Shown: positions 45,026 to 57,361 of the stretch, one piece after another
Position numbering within the stretch: position 1 is the stretch's first letter
How the letters are laid out: the number at the start of each line of letters is the position of its first letter
Assembly: GCF_014633365.1 (NCBI RefSeq)
Contig: NW_026267104.1
Coordinates: 3,720,001 to 3,784,000, forward strand
Source of the DNA: Diospyros lotus
Lineage: Eukaryota > Streptophyta > Magnoliopsida > Ericales > Ebenaceae
DNA: 64,000 nt
Reading direction: 5' to 3'
Notes under the pieces: model-generated
Databases searched by the model: none
Seen by the model: only the letters and a program-made list of their open reading frames with translations
What the model was told of the DNA's origin: nothing
Made by a program: the position numbers and the translations under genes

Positions 45026-45966
45026 GATGATCCTTAATTTATTTCAAGTCAGAAGTTCTTAAACTCCTCAATACAAACATTCTTTTAGTATTATTAATAT
45101 TAGGTAGGCTGATGTTTAATAGTCTAATAAAAAGGCCCCCTTGACTTTTCAATGATATAATTGGAAGGTGAGGCTCCACCGATTTTTCCGTTTTGCCATC
45201 TCCAATGGGACGGCAAAACATCACATCATTTTGGGGTGATGAACAGTGGGATGCCATATTAATAATAATAGTAATATATGGCGTCTCACTGTTTACGGCC
45301 AAATTGCGCATGCCCCTCTCATTTCTATGTAAAAAAATATTATTTCTATTATATCCTTACTTAATTTTGTTTTAATATGTATAATTATTGGTTTTGATCT
45401 TAATTTATGTATTTAATTTGATCATTATTTTTAACAATATAATAAATTAAAATTAAGGGAAAAAGATTATAATTCTTTAATAACATAAAATAAAATAAAT
45501 AATTTTTGAAATAAATTAATTGTTTTTAATTAAAGAAATAAAAAAATAACACTATTTATTTGGTGTAATGAGTTGGAGATGACTTGATAAGATAGTGTTA
45601 AAATTGCACCATTTTAGTGTAAAAATTGTATTATTTTGAAGTTTTGGATTACAGATGGTCTAATTAAGGGGCCGCTTCTTGTTAGTGGATTATTTTATTT
45701 TATTTTTGTTCTAACAAGCATTTTTAATAATTTAACAGTCCCCTGTTTGGATTTGGGGTATTAAAAGTATTAGGGGTAGTTAGTTAGTTAATGCAAGGGG
45801 ATGACAACTTCTCTCCAAATCCGTGCTGTGCTGACAAAGCTTAGATTTGTAGTAAACTTAATGGGGTTTGGAGTACTATTACACTACTATAATAAACAAA
45901 TCTAAATGGGATCCATTTTAATTAATTAATTCCTCCGTAACCATCGTGTAGGACGCTATCATGGTA
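43261..45966. other. Repeated intergenic block, no gene
   Basis: AT-rich DNA built from blocks found elsewhere: 43330-43560 matches 52265-52430 and 54955-55090 (CTCCAAATATAAAATGTTTT). About 44380-44640 matches 51110-51310 with 52190-52250 and also 53720-53945. About 45845-45966 matches 61245-61330 inverted. Microsatellites occur at 43942-43962, 44164-44180, 44525-44585 and 44988-45025. Confidence 0.65.
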
Positions 45967-46140
45967 CGTATGCATAGACATGGCCAAAATTGAACCGGAC
46001 CAGTGGTTCGAACCGGAACCGGACCGGCCGGAATCGGACCCGGAACCGACCGAACCGGAACCGGAACCGGACCGAACCGGCGAAATTCGATCCGGTTCCG
46101 GTTCAAGGTTCCGGAGAACCGGCGCCGGTTCCGGTTCCGC

Positions 46141-46370
46141 GGAACCGGCCCCCCCTCCCCCCCCCAACCCCCCCGTGCGCGTGCGGCCGTGCACACCCCC
46201 CCTCCCCCAACGGTCCAATTTGGACCGTTGGACACCCCCCCTCCCCCCCAACCCCCCGTGCGCGTGCGGCCGTGCACCCCCTCTCCCCCCCAACCCCCCC
46301 GTGCGCGTGCGGCCGTGCACCCCCCCTCCCCCAACGGTCCAATTTGGACCGTTGGACCCCCCCAACTTTT
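46141..46370. repeat. C-rich tandem repeats with palindromes near the hAT 5' end
   Basis: Three copies of CCCCGTGCGCGTGCGGCCGT (starting at about 46171, 46254 and 46297) alternate with poly-C and two copies of a near-perfect 25-bp palindrome CCAACGGTCCAATTTGGACC plus GTTGG (46207-46231 and 46331-46355). Long frames on both strands here are products of low complexity. Confidence 0.85.
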
Positions 46371-46640
46371 TTTTTTTTTAAATTTTATAATTCCTATCTA
46401 TATATACCCCTCCCTCCCCCACTCATTTTTCACACTTTCTCTCTCTCTCTCTCTCTCTCAAGTCTCAAGCTATTATTCTCTCAATTTTGTCTCTCATTTA
46501 ATATTTTAATTTCAATTTCTTCAATCTTCTCATTTTGTTATTTATCAATTTATTCAATTATATTGTTAATTATTTATTACTTGTTACTATATTATTTTAT
46601 CATTATTATATTTTTTTATTATCATACTTTTTTAAAAAAA

Positions 46641-48665
46641 ATGGCAAGTGAAGGTAGAAATGTTGAAAATGTTGAGTTTGAAGCTCAAAATTTTCAAACA
46701 CAAGAGAGTGAAACTCAACAAAAGGGAGGTAGAAAAATTTCTACTTCTGATATTTTTAATATTCATTTCAAGAAAACACCAAAAGGAGATGGTAAATTTG
46801 ATGTATCTTGTAATTATTGTAATCAAGTATACAAATTCAAGCAAGGAGGTGGATATGGTACTTTCGCCCGACATTTGCAAACAAAGCACCCGCTCAAGGT
46901 TGGATTGAGCCGCGATCAAACACAAATATCCGGGTTTGCTACCTCTTCAAACTCTCCTCAATTATTTCATTATAATGAAGCTAATTGTAGGTCTGGTTTA
47001 GCTGAAATGGTAGCAATTGATCATTTATCTTTTAGTTTTGGTGAAAAATTAGGTTTTACTCGATTTTGTTAAAACTTTGTTAATCCTAGTTTTAAATCAA
47101 TTCCTAGAAATACTTTGAAAAGGAATTTGTTAAAATTGTTTAAAAACTCAAAAATTGAATTGATAACATATTTTCAAAACAATAATATTAATGTTTCTAT
47201 TTGTAGTGATATTTGGAGTGATCATTGGCAAACTCATTCATATATGGGTATTACTTGTCATTGGGTTGATGAAAATTATGTTTTACAAAAAAGAATTCTT
47301 GCGTATCGATGTTTTGATGAAAGTCATAATGCTGAAAATATTTGTAGATTAATTCAACAAATTTTACAAGAATATAGATTAGTTAATAGAATTTTTTCAA
47401 TTTCTTTTGATAATGCATCGGCTAATACTGCTTCTATTAATGAATTGAAAAGAATTTGCCAACCAAATTTTGGTGGAAGATTTTTTCATGTTAGATGTGC
47501 ATGTCATGTTTTAAATTTATGTGTTCAAGATGGTATTAAGTCACTTAATTCTTATTTAGATCCAATTAGAAATGTTATTTCTTATATTTGGGTACACCCT
47601 CGAACTGCAAAAGCATGGGCACATTTTTGCACCTCCAATGGTCAAACCCCAAAACGTTTTTCAAAAGATGTCCCTACTCGTTGGAACTCAACTTTTAAAT
47701 TACTTAATCAATCTTTTGAATATAAAGATTTATTGTGTTCTTTTGCAGCAAATTATATTCCACAATATCCTATTTTTCCAACTATGTGGAATGTTTGTAG
47801 TTCAATTTTGAATATTTTACGAATTTTTAATGATGCTACTCATACACTTAGTAGTGTTTATAAACCAACTTCACATCAATTTTTAATAGAAGCAATGAAT
47901 GTGGCCGGTGTATTAATGGAAGGAATTAATGTTGAAGAAATTTGTCATGCTGTTTTAGAAATGAGAGAAAAATGGTTACGTTATTATCAATTTATTCCTG
48001 AAATTTTTCTTGTTACTATGGTATTTGATCCTAGGTGTAAATTTGATGGTTTAATTGAGTGTTTGTCTAACTATTATTCGTTGTTAGGATTAGAAAATAA
48101 TGAAGAAATTGATGTGAATATTATAATTTCTAAGGTTAGAACTTTATGCAATCAATTATATGAAGCATATGTTATTGCTTCTAGTAGTGAAGAATCATTT
48201 TCATCCATGGCTCCGCATTCCTCTTCCTCCCAACCAATGAAATGGGGTCATAAATTTTTAGATCAAAGGAGGAAAAAACCTAGATCGAGCTCACATTCGG
48301 AGCTCGAAACTTATCTAACCACAGTTTTTGAGTTTGGTGATGATACAGGTTTAAATTTTGAAATTTTGGAGTGGTGGAAAAGGCACAAGGAGACATTTCC
48401 AACTCTTGCAATTATTGCAAGTCAACTTCTTGCAGTTCCAGCTTCAACTGTAGCCGTTGAACAAACATTCAGTAGTGGAGGCAACATTTTGGACGAAAGA
48501 AGATCAAGATTGGCTCCAGAATCATTGGAAGCTCAAGTTTGCCTCGATGATTGGGAAAGAGCTAACATGCGACGTCAAGAAGAACTTATCCATTCATCAT
48601 CATCTGACGAATGGGTTAATGATGGTTCAACAACGGCGACTTCCGACTCCAATGAAGATGCGTAG
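46641..48665 (+). pseudogene. hAT transposase (BED finger, RICESLEEPER-like), one nonsense codon
   Basis: The start is ATG 46641-46643 after a TATA motif (about 46397-46406) and a CT-rich leader. The BED zinc finger occupies residues about 35-85 (Cys57, Cys60, His78, His83). TAA at 47070-47072 (codon 144, just after LGFTRFC) breaks the frame, which continues unshifted to 48663-48665. After it come SDIWSD with the first catalytic Asp, FDNASANTA with the second, the CACHVLNLCVQD motif, and the C-terminal dimerisation region (about residues 570-640, WWKRHKETFPTL, SGGNILDERRSRL). Total length would be 674 residues, the usual size. Only one lesion is seen, so inactivation is recent. Confidence 0.92.
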
Positions 48666-49224
48666 GATCCAAGTCCATATTTTATTTTTTTTCACATTTG
48701 TAAAAATTAATTACTTGTATTACATTTTTGTTGTAATTATTTTTTAATGAAATTAAGTCTAATTCTATTTTTTATTTTTTATTTTTCACATTTGTAAAAA
48801 TTAATTACTTATATTACATACTTGTTTAGTTGTTTTAATTATTTTTAATGAAATTATTACTTATATTTCTTCAATTTTTAGTAGTGTTTTTTTATTAAAA
48901 ATATGGTTGAGAATATTTATATTTACAATTACATTTAACAATTAAAAATCGAAACCAAACCGAACCGAACAACGGAACAAGGACCAAAATTGAATACAAC
49001 AATATTTAAAAAAAATTAAAAAAATTCGGTTTGAACCGGAACCGGAACCGGAACCGTTGACTGAACCGGCTCAAACCGTTGACCGAACCGGTCCAAACCG
49101 TTGACCGAACCGGCACGAATCGGAACCGGAACCGAACCGTCCCAAACCGCCCTTGGGCGGTTCGGTTCAGGTTCAAAGATTTCTTGAACCGGAACCGGCG
49201 GTTCATGAACCGTGGCCATGTCTA

Positions 49225-50428
49225 CGTATGCAAATATTTAAAGTTCGACAATATTCTCTGCCCAGTCTTCTTGAAAACATATTTTTGATATTATATACAT
49301 TACCCTACTACTGTTTAATTAATGCTTTTGCTATTAATTATACTTTTGCCATGAATCTTAATTTCTTAATTACTGGGGCTGATTAGAAGACGTTTAGATT
49401 TTGTTGTTGCAGACGACTTATTAAAGAATCAATGCACTTAATTGGTGCCATTAATTAATAATTGACAATTATAAATAGAATTTTACTTGAATATATATGT
49501 TTTATTTATCCAATTTATCTGCTTTATCTCAAATTTGAGGCAGTCACTTTTCATATATATATTTCTTCTCGGCCCCTACGTAAAATTAAGGCATGAATTA
49601 AGCAAATTTTTCTAGCTATCGTTGCATTGCATCTGATTATGCACAGTAAGATATATATTAATATTAGCAACAACAATATATATATATATTCTCACTGCTG
49701 TTTCTATTACCACTATATATATACACACACGTCATGCAGACCACGCACGACTCACCTTAAGAAAGGGTCGGTGCCCTAACTGTTCTGTTGTAAACCAAGG
49801 ACTAGGAGGAGAAGCCTTTTATTCTTTTCTGAGATAAACGAAGCACACATTACACGTACAGTACATTTTTACGGGAAGAAAACATATATATATAGCAAAA
49901 CGCATACAAAGAAGCAAATTAGAACCCACACTGAGAGCAGTCGCGGCAGGTAGATCGGCCGGAACGACCGGATTGAGCGGTCGGATCGCTGGATCTTCAC
50001 AAGAAACGCCGGCGTTTTTCTCCAAGAACGGCGATAAACTCTGTCAAGGTGAGGGAATATGGCACTGATCCAACGGCGAGTCCGCTTCTGGTTTAAATTC
50101 GAAGCATGGTGGTCGGTGCCTTCGTCAGTGGAGAACAATTAAGAACGGTGGGGTAGAGCAAAGGAGGAGGCAAAATCGATTGCCTGCTTGTCTGTCCGGC
50201 TTCCGGTCTTCAAGTCCAAACTGGCTCCAATTTCTCGCGAGAATTTGAAACAAAATATCGCCAATTTCCCACACCTGTAAACGTTTCTGTAAACAGCCTT
50301 GTGTACAAATAGCATATCTCATACATACATTTTCATCTATGATATAATGGCCTTATAATATTAGCAAACTCAATTCTTTGGCATCCCATAGCAGAACACA
50401 CAAAGAAAAACCCGCAAATAAATTAATA
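49225..50428. other. 3' flank of gene K, including a GC-richer unidentified segment
   Basis: 49233-49430 matches the inverted block at 61026-61215; 49395-49690 matches 12810-13085 beside copy A. 49816-50290 is GC-richer and differs from its surroundings; its frames on the minus strand (for example 49819-50025) match nothing I recognise. The rest is AT-rich with a TA microsatellite near 49676. Confidence 0.55.
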
Positions 50429-50863
50429 TTAGGTCATCATCGATCCGCTCTTGCTCTGCTTTGCCTTCTGGTTCTTCACCCATATCTTATAATTGTTTTC
50501 TTGAACTCCTATCTCTTCGCAAAACTTACTGATTTTTGCTCGGTCTCTTTTAGGTGTTCGCCACCCAGAATCTCGAGCAAATTCGTTCATCTTACACATC
50601 TGGTGCTCAGTGAACTTTGTCCTTTTTCTCTTCGCTCCGCCCGCCTCCGACGAAGCCTCCGCTGCCAGTGGAGGAGGTTGTGGTGGTGATAGTGATGGTG
50701 ATTTCTCCATAACATCAAGCGAGAAAGATTCACCCAGCGGTGGAAAATTCTCCATAGCCACCCCGTCACAGAGGTCAGGCCAGAAAGATTCGTTTTCGTC
50801 GCTGATAGGCATCTCCTCCCAGCGGTGGAAAATTCTATGACAATTACAAACTAGGCAGAACAT
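50429..50863 (-). CDS. ZF-HD homeodomain gene K, N-terminus of the finger missing
   Basis: Zinc-finger homeodomain protein relative, the only copy here with a complete homeodomain. From the internal Met (50863) the frame gives 144 residues. The finger end is FCLVCNCHRIFHRWE; an acidic/aromatic linker follows, then a homeodomain at residues about 78-137 (KRKRTKFTEHQ, helix 3 with W128 and N131 in KIWVKNQK). The frame is open upstream through LDGCVEFSPGG into the CT-rich leader, but there is no in-frame ATG and the first part of the finger (YxEC...KNHA) is absent. It may be 5'-truncated or start at the internal Met with a partial finger. It resembles the presumed ancestor of the array. Confidence 0.68.
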   Translation of the reverse strand: MFCLVCNCHRIFHRWEEMPISDENESFWPDLCDGVAMENFPPLGESFSLDVMEKSPSLSPPQPPPLAAEASSEAGGAKRKRTKFTEHQMCKMNEFARDSGWRTPKRDRAKISKFCEEIGVQENNYKIWVKNQKAKQSKSGSMMT

Positions 50864-50935
50864 GCCTTCACACCCACCGGGAGAGAATTCAACGCAGCCA
50901 TCTAATATTTGGGAATTAGAAGGATATTCTGTCTT

Positions 50936-50938
<3 letters not shown>

Positions 50939-50989
<51 letters not shown>
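50939..50989. repeat. (GA)n tract in the leader of gene K
   Basis: About 25 GA units immediately upstream (minus strand CT) of the finger-coding sequence, where the array copies have shorter CT/TTTC leaders. Flanking GAGTTGTAGATTATGGCAG is the leader word also found inverted at about 61010-61025. Confidence 0.85.
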
Positions 50990-50990
<1 letters not shown>

Positions 50991-51310
50991 GTAGATTATG
51001 GCAGTTGCCTAGTGTGGTTTGGGATTCAATATATAGGCAGATGAGAATGATTACATACATGTTGAAAACAAATGCCTAAATTTATTTGGGTTTGTGAGTT
51101 TAGTTGGAGTAGGAATGAGGGATTTGAGAGTATTATGATAATAATAATAATAAGAATATACATACATACATACATACTACCTAAATTTATTGGGTTTTTA
51201 ACTAAATTTTATTATTTCAAAGTTTCTAGTTAATTCTTAATATTTATTAATCCAATAAAAATTGGTTATATATAAATTAATTAGTGTGTACATGATATAT
51301 ATATATATAT

Positions 51311-52126
51311 TGTAGGTTTTGAACAACCTGATTCCTCGGCCAAACACAGATCAAGCGCAATAAACAGTAAAACCAAAAACTTTAAACTAGAAAACCACAC
51401 ATGCAAGACACAGCGATATACGTGTTCGAATCAATAGATCCTACTCACGGCAGAGACTCCGCCTCTAGTCAATCCATTAGATCTCAAGTTTACAAAAGAT
51501 TACAAGATCATAAACCGAAAAAAAAAAATTAATATTGCAATACAACTGAAAAATAGAAATAAAAACAACAAGATCAAGATAGATCTATTCTATACCGATC
51601 TCACGATCAAGGCTAAGTATCTGTTCTATCAGTCAATAACCTTTCACGCCTCAGGCGATTAAAACAGATAGAGATTAAGCAATAAACTATTCTTACCGTC
51701 AGATCTTACCATGGAAGCAACCAAATAACCGATTGAAACAGAGATTAGAACGAAAGATTCACAAAAAGTGTCTCGCTTCAAGAATCGCCGACTTAGGGTT
51801 TTCAAAGAGAGAGCACAAGACAAAATATCAGAATGTTCAGGATTTTAGGGAGTTTGGAAGCCCTTATATATCAGCATCAAACGGACCAGAAAATGGGGTC
51901 GGGCCATCAAGGGAAGCACCGTGAAGGATATGGGCTCAACTCATAATAAAACTCAACAGCCCACAACAATTAATAACAAGCATAATTAATAACATGTAAC
52001 AACAAATATAATGAGACATATGATTATATTAAAACAAATATGATATGCATCTCAAAATCATAAAACAACATGCCAACATTCTGATAAAAATATTTAAACA
52101 CAATTTTGAATCACATAAAATCAACA
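51311..52126 (-). mobile_element. Solo LTR (copia-like), 0.82 kb
   Basis: On the minus strand it starts TGTTGATTTTATGTG and ends AAAACCTACA, flanked by TATAT and TACAT (imperfect 5-bp duplication). The paralogous block at 44500-44560 shows the uninterrupted site (TACATGATATATATATA then GA repeats then GATGATGATG). A TATA motif (minus strand GATATATAAGGG) lies at about 51862-51876. No internal coding region. Confidence 0.7.
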
Positions 52127-52129
52127 TAC

Positions 52130-52200
<71 letters not shown>

Positions 52201-52448
52201 GATGAATAAAAACCAAAACATGAAGGATTTAAGCGGCACTTGGTTAGAGATAATAGTCAGCCCCTTATCAGTGTTCATCTCACCTTTCTTTTCTTTGTTT
52301 CTCCAAATATAAAATGTTTTAAACTATGCAGTGTTGCTTTGTTACTGCTAGTTACTGCTAGTTGAACATAAATTAAATACGCAGTTAAAGAAAGTTAAAT
52401 GAATATCTTTCATTTTAGCATATATACATGTTTTTACTATTTTTTTTT

Positions 52449-52479
<31 letters not shown>

Positions 52480-53946
52480 GGGGGTGGGTGTTGGTAGCCA
52501 TATTCATATTAGTTCTATCACTTGAGTTCTTCTCCGTTCAGTTGCCCCTTTTGAGAGGGAATGTATATATGGTGTCTTTATCTTTCCCTTATTTCTCATC
52601 AAGTAATAATAATAATAAAAAAAAAAAACAGTTTGATGCCCTATTTGATTAACCATTGTTTGATTAGAATTTATTGTTTTGTATTGAAAAGTTTTGAATG
52701 TCACTGCTATTTCTTATGGTTCTTTAATATAAACATTATTGTCTTAATCAACATTCATTTTATTTAAAAAAAAAAGAAGAAAAAGAATCTTAGAAAAGGT
52801 CTAAAAAAGTTATTTGATTTAATAGTGTGAGATGGGAAGGTTCACAATTTTTCCCACCAAGGGGAAAATGTACTGAAGAACAAAAGACAAGTCAACCACC
52901 AACATTAACTTTCTTCCAAACAAATACACAAGAAAACTTAAAAGAAAAACCAACATTAACTTTAAGGCCCAACAAAAGACAAGTCAACCAAACACAAAGA
53001 GGCAATTTTCGCATAGATTTTTGTAATTTGTTTTGATGTAGCTGGTAATAGTTTTGTTTAGATTTTGGGAATTTAATTTTTGGAATTCCCTCATCATATT
53101 GTCTTTCCCTATACTATTTAAAACAAAAAATAAGTATTTCTGTATATAGCAAATTATCAAGAATTTTATTATCTCAAGATTTATGACTTTCAATTTGGAA
53201 ATGGGTAAAGCTTCAATTAACTCATATAGTTCGCATCAGATAATTGTGTGTAAAGACGGTGTATCTGTAAAGTGTTACACATCATGGACTACCTCCTTGT
53301 ATTTACCACCTTGTAGCTCGGAGCCAATGAAGAAAGGGCCAGAGATGAAGTCGCACGGGTGGAAGCCGACGACCTTGATCTTCGATCCGAGAAGAAAGGT
53401 CACACTACAATCGGTTTCTCTTTGAGCGATAAGAAATGTCGAACTAGAGAGAACACGTGTGAGAAAAGAGATTGAGAGATTTCACGATAGGGAAGGTCGA
53501 ACAAGAGAAAGTAAGAGAGAAAGGAGATAAGAAAGTGAATGATTGAGCCATATGAAGAAATGACAAAAATTTGAACGAGGGTATTTCTATCAATTGGACT
53601 ATGGGTAAAATTGTAATTCCATTTTGGGGTGGCACTTCGGGAGGCACTACGGGGTGCCGAATAGCATTATCTTATGGAAGGAGAGGTATGGAGTTTAATT
53701 AGTTGGGTAGGAAGGAGGGATTTGAGAGTATTCTGATAATAATAATAAGAATATACATACATATTATCTAAATTTATTGGGTTTTTAACTAAATTTTATT
53801 ATTTCAAAGTGCGTTGTTAATTCTTAGTATTTATTAATCCAATAAAAATTGATTATATATAAATTAATTAGTATGTACATGATATATATATAGAGAGAAA
53901 GAGAGAGAGAAATGATGATTAAAAATCGAAACATGAAAGATTTAAG
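52127..53946. other. Repeated intergenic block with a long microsatellite and a T/G homopolymer
   Basis: (TA)n(GA)n at 52128-52196 is followed by GATGATGAATAAAAACC. 52441-52484 is 18 T then 26 G, with a shorter relative at 55121-55143. About 53270-53420 on the minus strand has an open, codon-like stretch (GSKIKVVGFHPCDFISG) that I cannot identify. 53690-53945 repeats 51100-51310. Confidence 0.55.
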
Positions 53947-54424
53947 GAGTGCGATTTAGTTCACCCCCTTTAACGGGTGAACCTAACTCTCGTCAGTGGG
54001 GGTTAACAAAATAACCCTTTTTTGAAAAAATAATGTTTTATCCTTATGTTGGAAATTATAAAAATTAACCATGTTTCAAAAAAAAAAAATTTGTTTTTAG
54101 AACTTAACTGAAAATGTAGCAGGATTAAAACTGGATGGATTAGAATTTATAAAAAAATGATAGACTTACAAAAATAATTGACAGTGTTAAAATTGAGTCA
54201 AAACTAAAAAGTGGCTGTTTTCAGCCATTAGTTTGTTTGAGTGGCTGAAAACGATTTTTTTAGAAAAGTAGCTAAAAACAATTTTTTTTTTTAAACATGA
54301 TTAATTTTTATAATTTTCAACATAAGGATAAAATATTATTTTTTCAAAAAGGGATTATTTTTTTAACCCTCACTGACGAGGGATACGTTCATCCCGTTAG
54401 AGGGGGTGAACAAAATCGCACTCG
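53947..54424. mobile_element. MITE copy 1, long terminal inverted repeats
   Basis: The ends GAGTGCGATTT and AAATCGCACTC extend as imperfect inverted repeats of about 120 bp (GTTCACCCCCT, TCAGTGGGGGTT against AACCCTCACTGA). Flanked by ATTTAAG on both sides (53940-53946 and 54426-54432); 8 bp with one mismatch is possible, so hAT-like. The paralogous block at about 52215-52230 shows the empty site. Confidence 0.75.
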
Positions 54425-54483
54425 AATTTAAGCAGCACTTGGTTAGAGACAAAAGTCAGCCTCGACCCTCACTATTGTTTATT

Positions 54484-54946
54484 GAGTGTGATTTTGTTCA
54501 CTTCTTTTAACGAGGGTGAACATAATCCCCGTCAGTGGGGTTAAAAAAATAACTATTTTTTGAAAAAAATAATGTTTTATCTTTATGTTGAAAATTGTAA
54601 AAATTAACCATGTTTCAAAAAAAAAATTTATTTTTAGCCACTTTTTTTGAAAAAATTGTTTTCAGCCACTCAAATAAATTAATTACTGAAAACAGCCACT
54701 TTTCAGTTTTAACTCAGTTTTAATCCTGTCAATTATTTTTGTAAGTCTATCATTTTTTTATAAGTTCTAATCCATCCAATTTTGATCCTGTCACATTTTC
54801 AGTTAAGTTCTAAAAATAATTTTTTTTTAAAACATGATTAATTTTTGAAATTTTCAATATAAGGATAAAATATATTTTTTTTTAAAAAATTATTTTTTTA
54901 ACCCCTAACGGGAGTTAAAAAAAGAGGTGAACAAAATTGCATTCGC
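54484..54946. mobile_element. MITE copy 2, same family, opposite orientation
   Basis: The ends GAGTGTGATTTTG and (minus strand) GAATGCAATTTTG resemble copy 1, and the interior is the reverse complement of the interior of copy 1 (TTTTAATCCTGTCAATTATT against AATAATTGACAGTGTTAAAA). Flanked by GTTTAT on both sides. Empty-site relative: about 52262-52275 (GTTCATCTCACC). Confidence 0.72.
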
Positions 54947-57361
54947 GTTTATCTCACCTTTCTATTCTTTGTTTCCCCAAATATAAAATGTTTTAAACTA
55001 TGCAGTGTTGCTTAATTTGTCACTGCTAGTTGAACATAAATTAAATACGCACTTGAAGAAAGGTAAATGTCGAATATCTTTCATTTAACATACATGTTTT
55101 TGAGATATATATATATATATTTTTTTTTGGGGGGGGGGGGGGGCGCGGTAGCCATATATGGGTGGGTGTTGCTAGCCATATTCATACGTATGTAACGTAT
55201 CTGATCTCTAGGAGATGCTCTCTATGAAAAAAATTGTCTTGGGGCCACCACCACGTGTCACCAATATATTGTGTTTCTTGAGATGTAACGTACGTGAGGG
55301 ATGAAATGTTATTAATTATAGGGAAAGAAAAGTGTTATGGAGGGAGGGGTATGGAGTTTAATTAGTTGAATAGGAACGAGGGATTTGAGACTTGAGAGTA
55401 TACATTTTGCAGAGATGCTAGGTTGTTTATTGACGGGCAACATAATATTTTCTCCTGTTACGGGGAAAGCTGATATATTTTGATAATGATAATAAGAATA
55501 TGCATATATACTACCTAAATTTATTGAGTTTTTAACTAAATTTTATTATTTCAAAGTATGTAGTTAATTCTTAATATTTATTAATTTAATAAAAATTAAT
55601 TCAAATAAATATATCTTAGTCAAATATACATATAGTTATAAAAAGGAATGTCGATCCAATTGAGATTAGATCATAATATTAAACTAATTTTAAATTAGAT
55701 TAATTAATTAATTGAATGAATAAAAAAATTAACAAGAAAAATTAATGCAAAACTAAATTATTTATTAAATAAATAAATGTAACTATGATTTAGATTTCAT
55801 TTAATGTAGGTTATGTAATTATTTATTCAATCTAATTCAAAATTAAAAATACCTTTATAATATTTTAAAATTATTTACATGTGACGGTAAATTTTTTTCA
55901 ATTAATTAAAAAATTTTCTCAAATCATATTAATCCATTATTAATTTAATTTTGCCATCAAATTTTTAAGAAGATGTCAAAAGAACAAATAAATATTAAGT
56001 TATTTGAAAACCTCTAATTTTGTTAGGGGGTTTGACTTTGTAAGTTTTCTCGATTCTCACACATAAGTAAATCATCTCTCGATAACACAAAATTAAGATA
56101 AAATTAAATAAAAGTATATATAAAATTAAGTCCTACCTATAACTTTTTTAAAATTTTGCACAATTGACACACCTTTTTGACCAACAAAGACACAAGTGTA
56201 GAAACATGGCTTTTATTTCCTACGATTATTTCAAATCTTTTTAAAAAAATGCTTGGATTTGTCATTACACAATACTTAATATTATTAAAAGAAAATAATC
56301 TTACTAATTTTTGGTTAAAACAAATTAATGCAAATGTGTTTTTAACATATACATTTGATATATATATATATATATTTTAAACTAAATGTAAAAGGGCATA
56401 CGTCTTGATGACTTCTAAATACCATTAATCCAGACTCTCAGCAACTCCGTTTTTTCATCTAAATTTTTATCTCAAATCCAGGCAGGCCCCGATCGACACA
56501 TATCCGGCAACGGGCGGCTAGAAGACTTGAGGACTTCAGCTTGGGAATTGGATAATCGATCTCTAATTATTTACGAATCGGGATGTTAACAAATTCCGCT
56601 TCAACTTCTAAAGGATTATAATATTCCCCTAATCCTTGTATATATAGGTCAACAAGGATTATAATTAATATTTGAAAATAATCTCTCTTTTTTTCAAATA
56701 TAACAGTAAAAGAAAATAGTTTTTTTTTATTATTATGATTTTGAAATCATTTCCTCTTAATTCTATATTATTTTAATTATTGTTATCCAAATATAACAAT
56801 CAAAACTTGTTTATTTCAAAAAAGTTAAGCAACTAGTCAGTAGAGCTGGGTGAGAATTATATCAATTGAGATTTGATTAATAGATGGACGCAGTCTTGAT
56901 ATTTGATAAATTACCAAAATATTTATCTAATTAACTTTAAATGTGTCAAATTAGCTTCCAAACCTAAATTACAACGATTTAAAATACAATAACACTATAT
57001 ATGTATATAGGTCAAAATTAGTCTCTGAATGTGTCAAATCAGTGAATTTTTTTTTTTTGTTTTGTTTGAACCCAATAAAAAATATTTATATTGATTAAAA
57101 CTAACACAATATAAATACTATAATCTTTTTTTTTTCTTGTAATAAGTCAATAAAGAACATCAATATATTTTAAATCTGAATTATTAATATAATTAAAATC
57201 TTGGATATACAATGAAATATAAAATAATCTAAAGTATCAATACAATTAAAAACTTACATATATAATTGAAATTTTGTAGTTTTAATTAATTAATCCAACA
57301 ATCAAAATCTTGCATTTTTAACCATAGGATTCGAAATCTTTATTATACAATTGAAATCCTG
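54947..57361. other. AT-rich intergenic DNA, no gene recognised
   Basis: 54955-55090 belongs to the repeated block; 55240-55400 matches 59630-59770 inverted (TGTAACGTACGTGAGGGATG). 55560-57360 has no coding region or element boundary I can support. GC-richer sequence at 56460-56660 with a TATATATAGG motif read leftwards might be part of an old LTR. Confidence 0.5.

Larger units (their letters stand above)
45975..49224 (+). mobile_element. hAT transposon, 3.25 kb, with TIRs and 8-bp target duplication
   Basis: Terminal inverted repeats TAGACATGGCCA (45975-45986 and 49213-49224) are flanked by a perfect 8-bp duplication CGTATGCA (45967-45974 and 49225-49232). Subterminal regions are packed with GAACCG and CGGTTC words on both sides (46000-46140 and 49020-49200), typical binding-site arrays. 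It encodes a BED-hAT transposase with one nonsense codon. The empty site is visible in an inverted paralogous block at about 61207-61214. Confidence 0.95.

Noticed and set aside
45918..46509. Overlapping Pro/Gly/Arg-rich frames at the hAT 5' end
   Set aside because: They arise from the GAACCG and C-rich tandem repeats and are open in several phases on both strands.
53183..53425. 80-residue plus-strand frame
   Set aside because: No recognisable motif; a minus-strand frame in the same place looks equally codon-like, so no gene is called.
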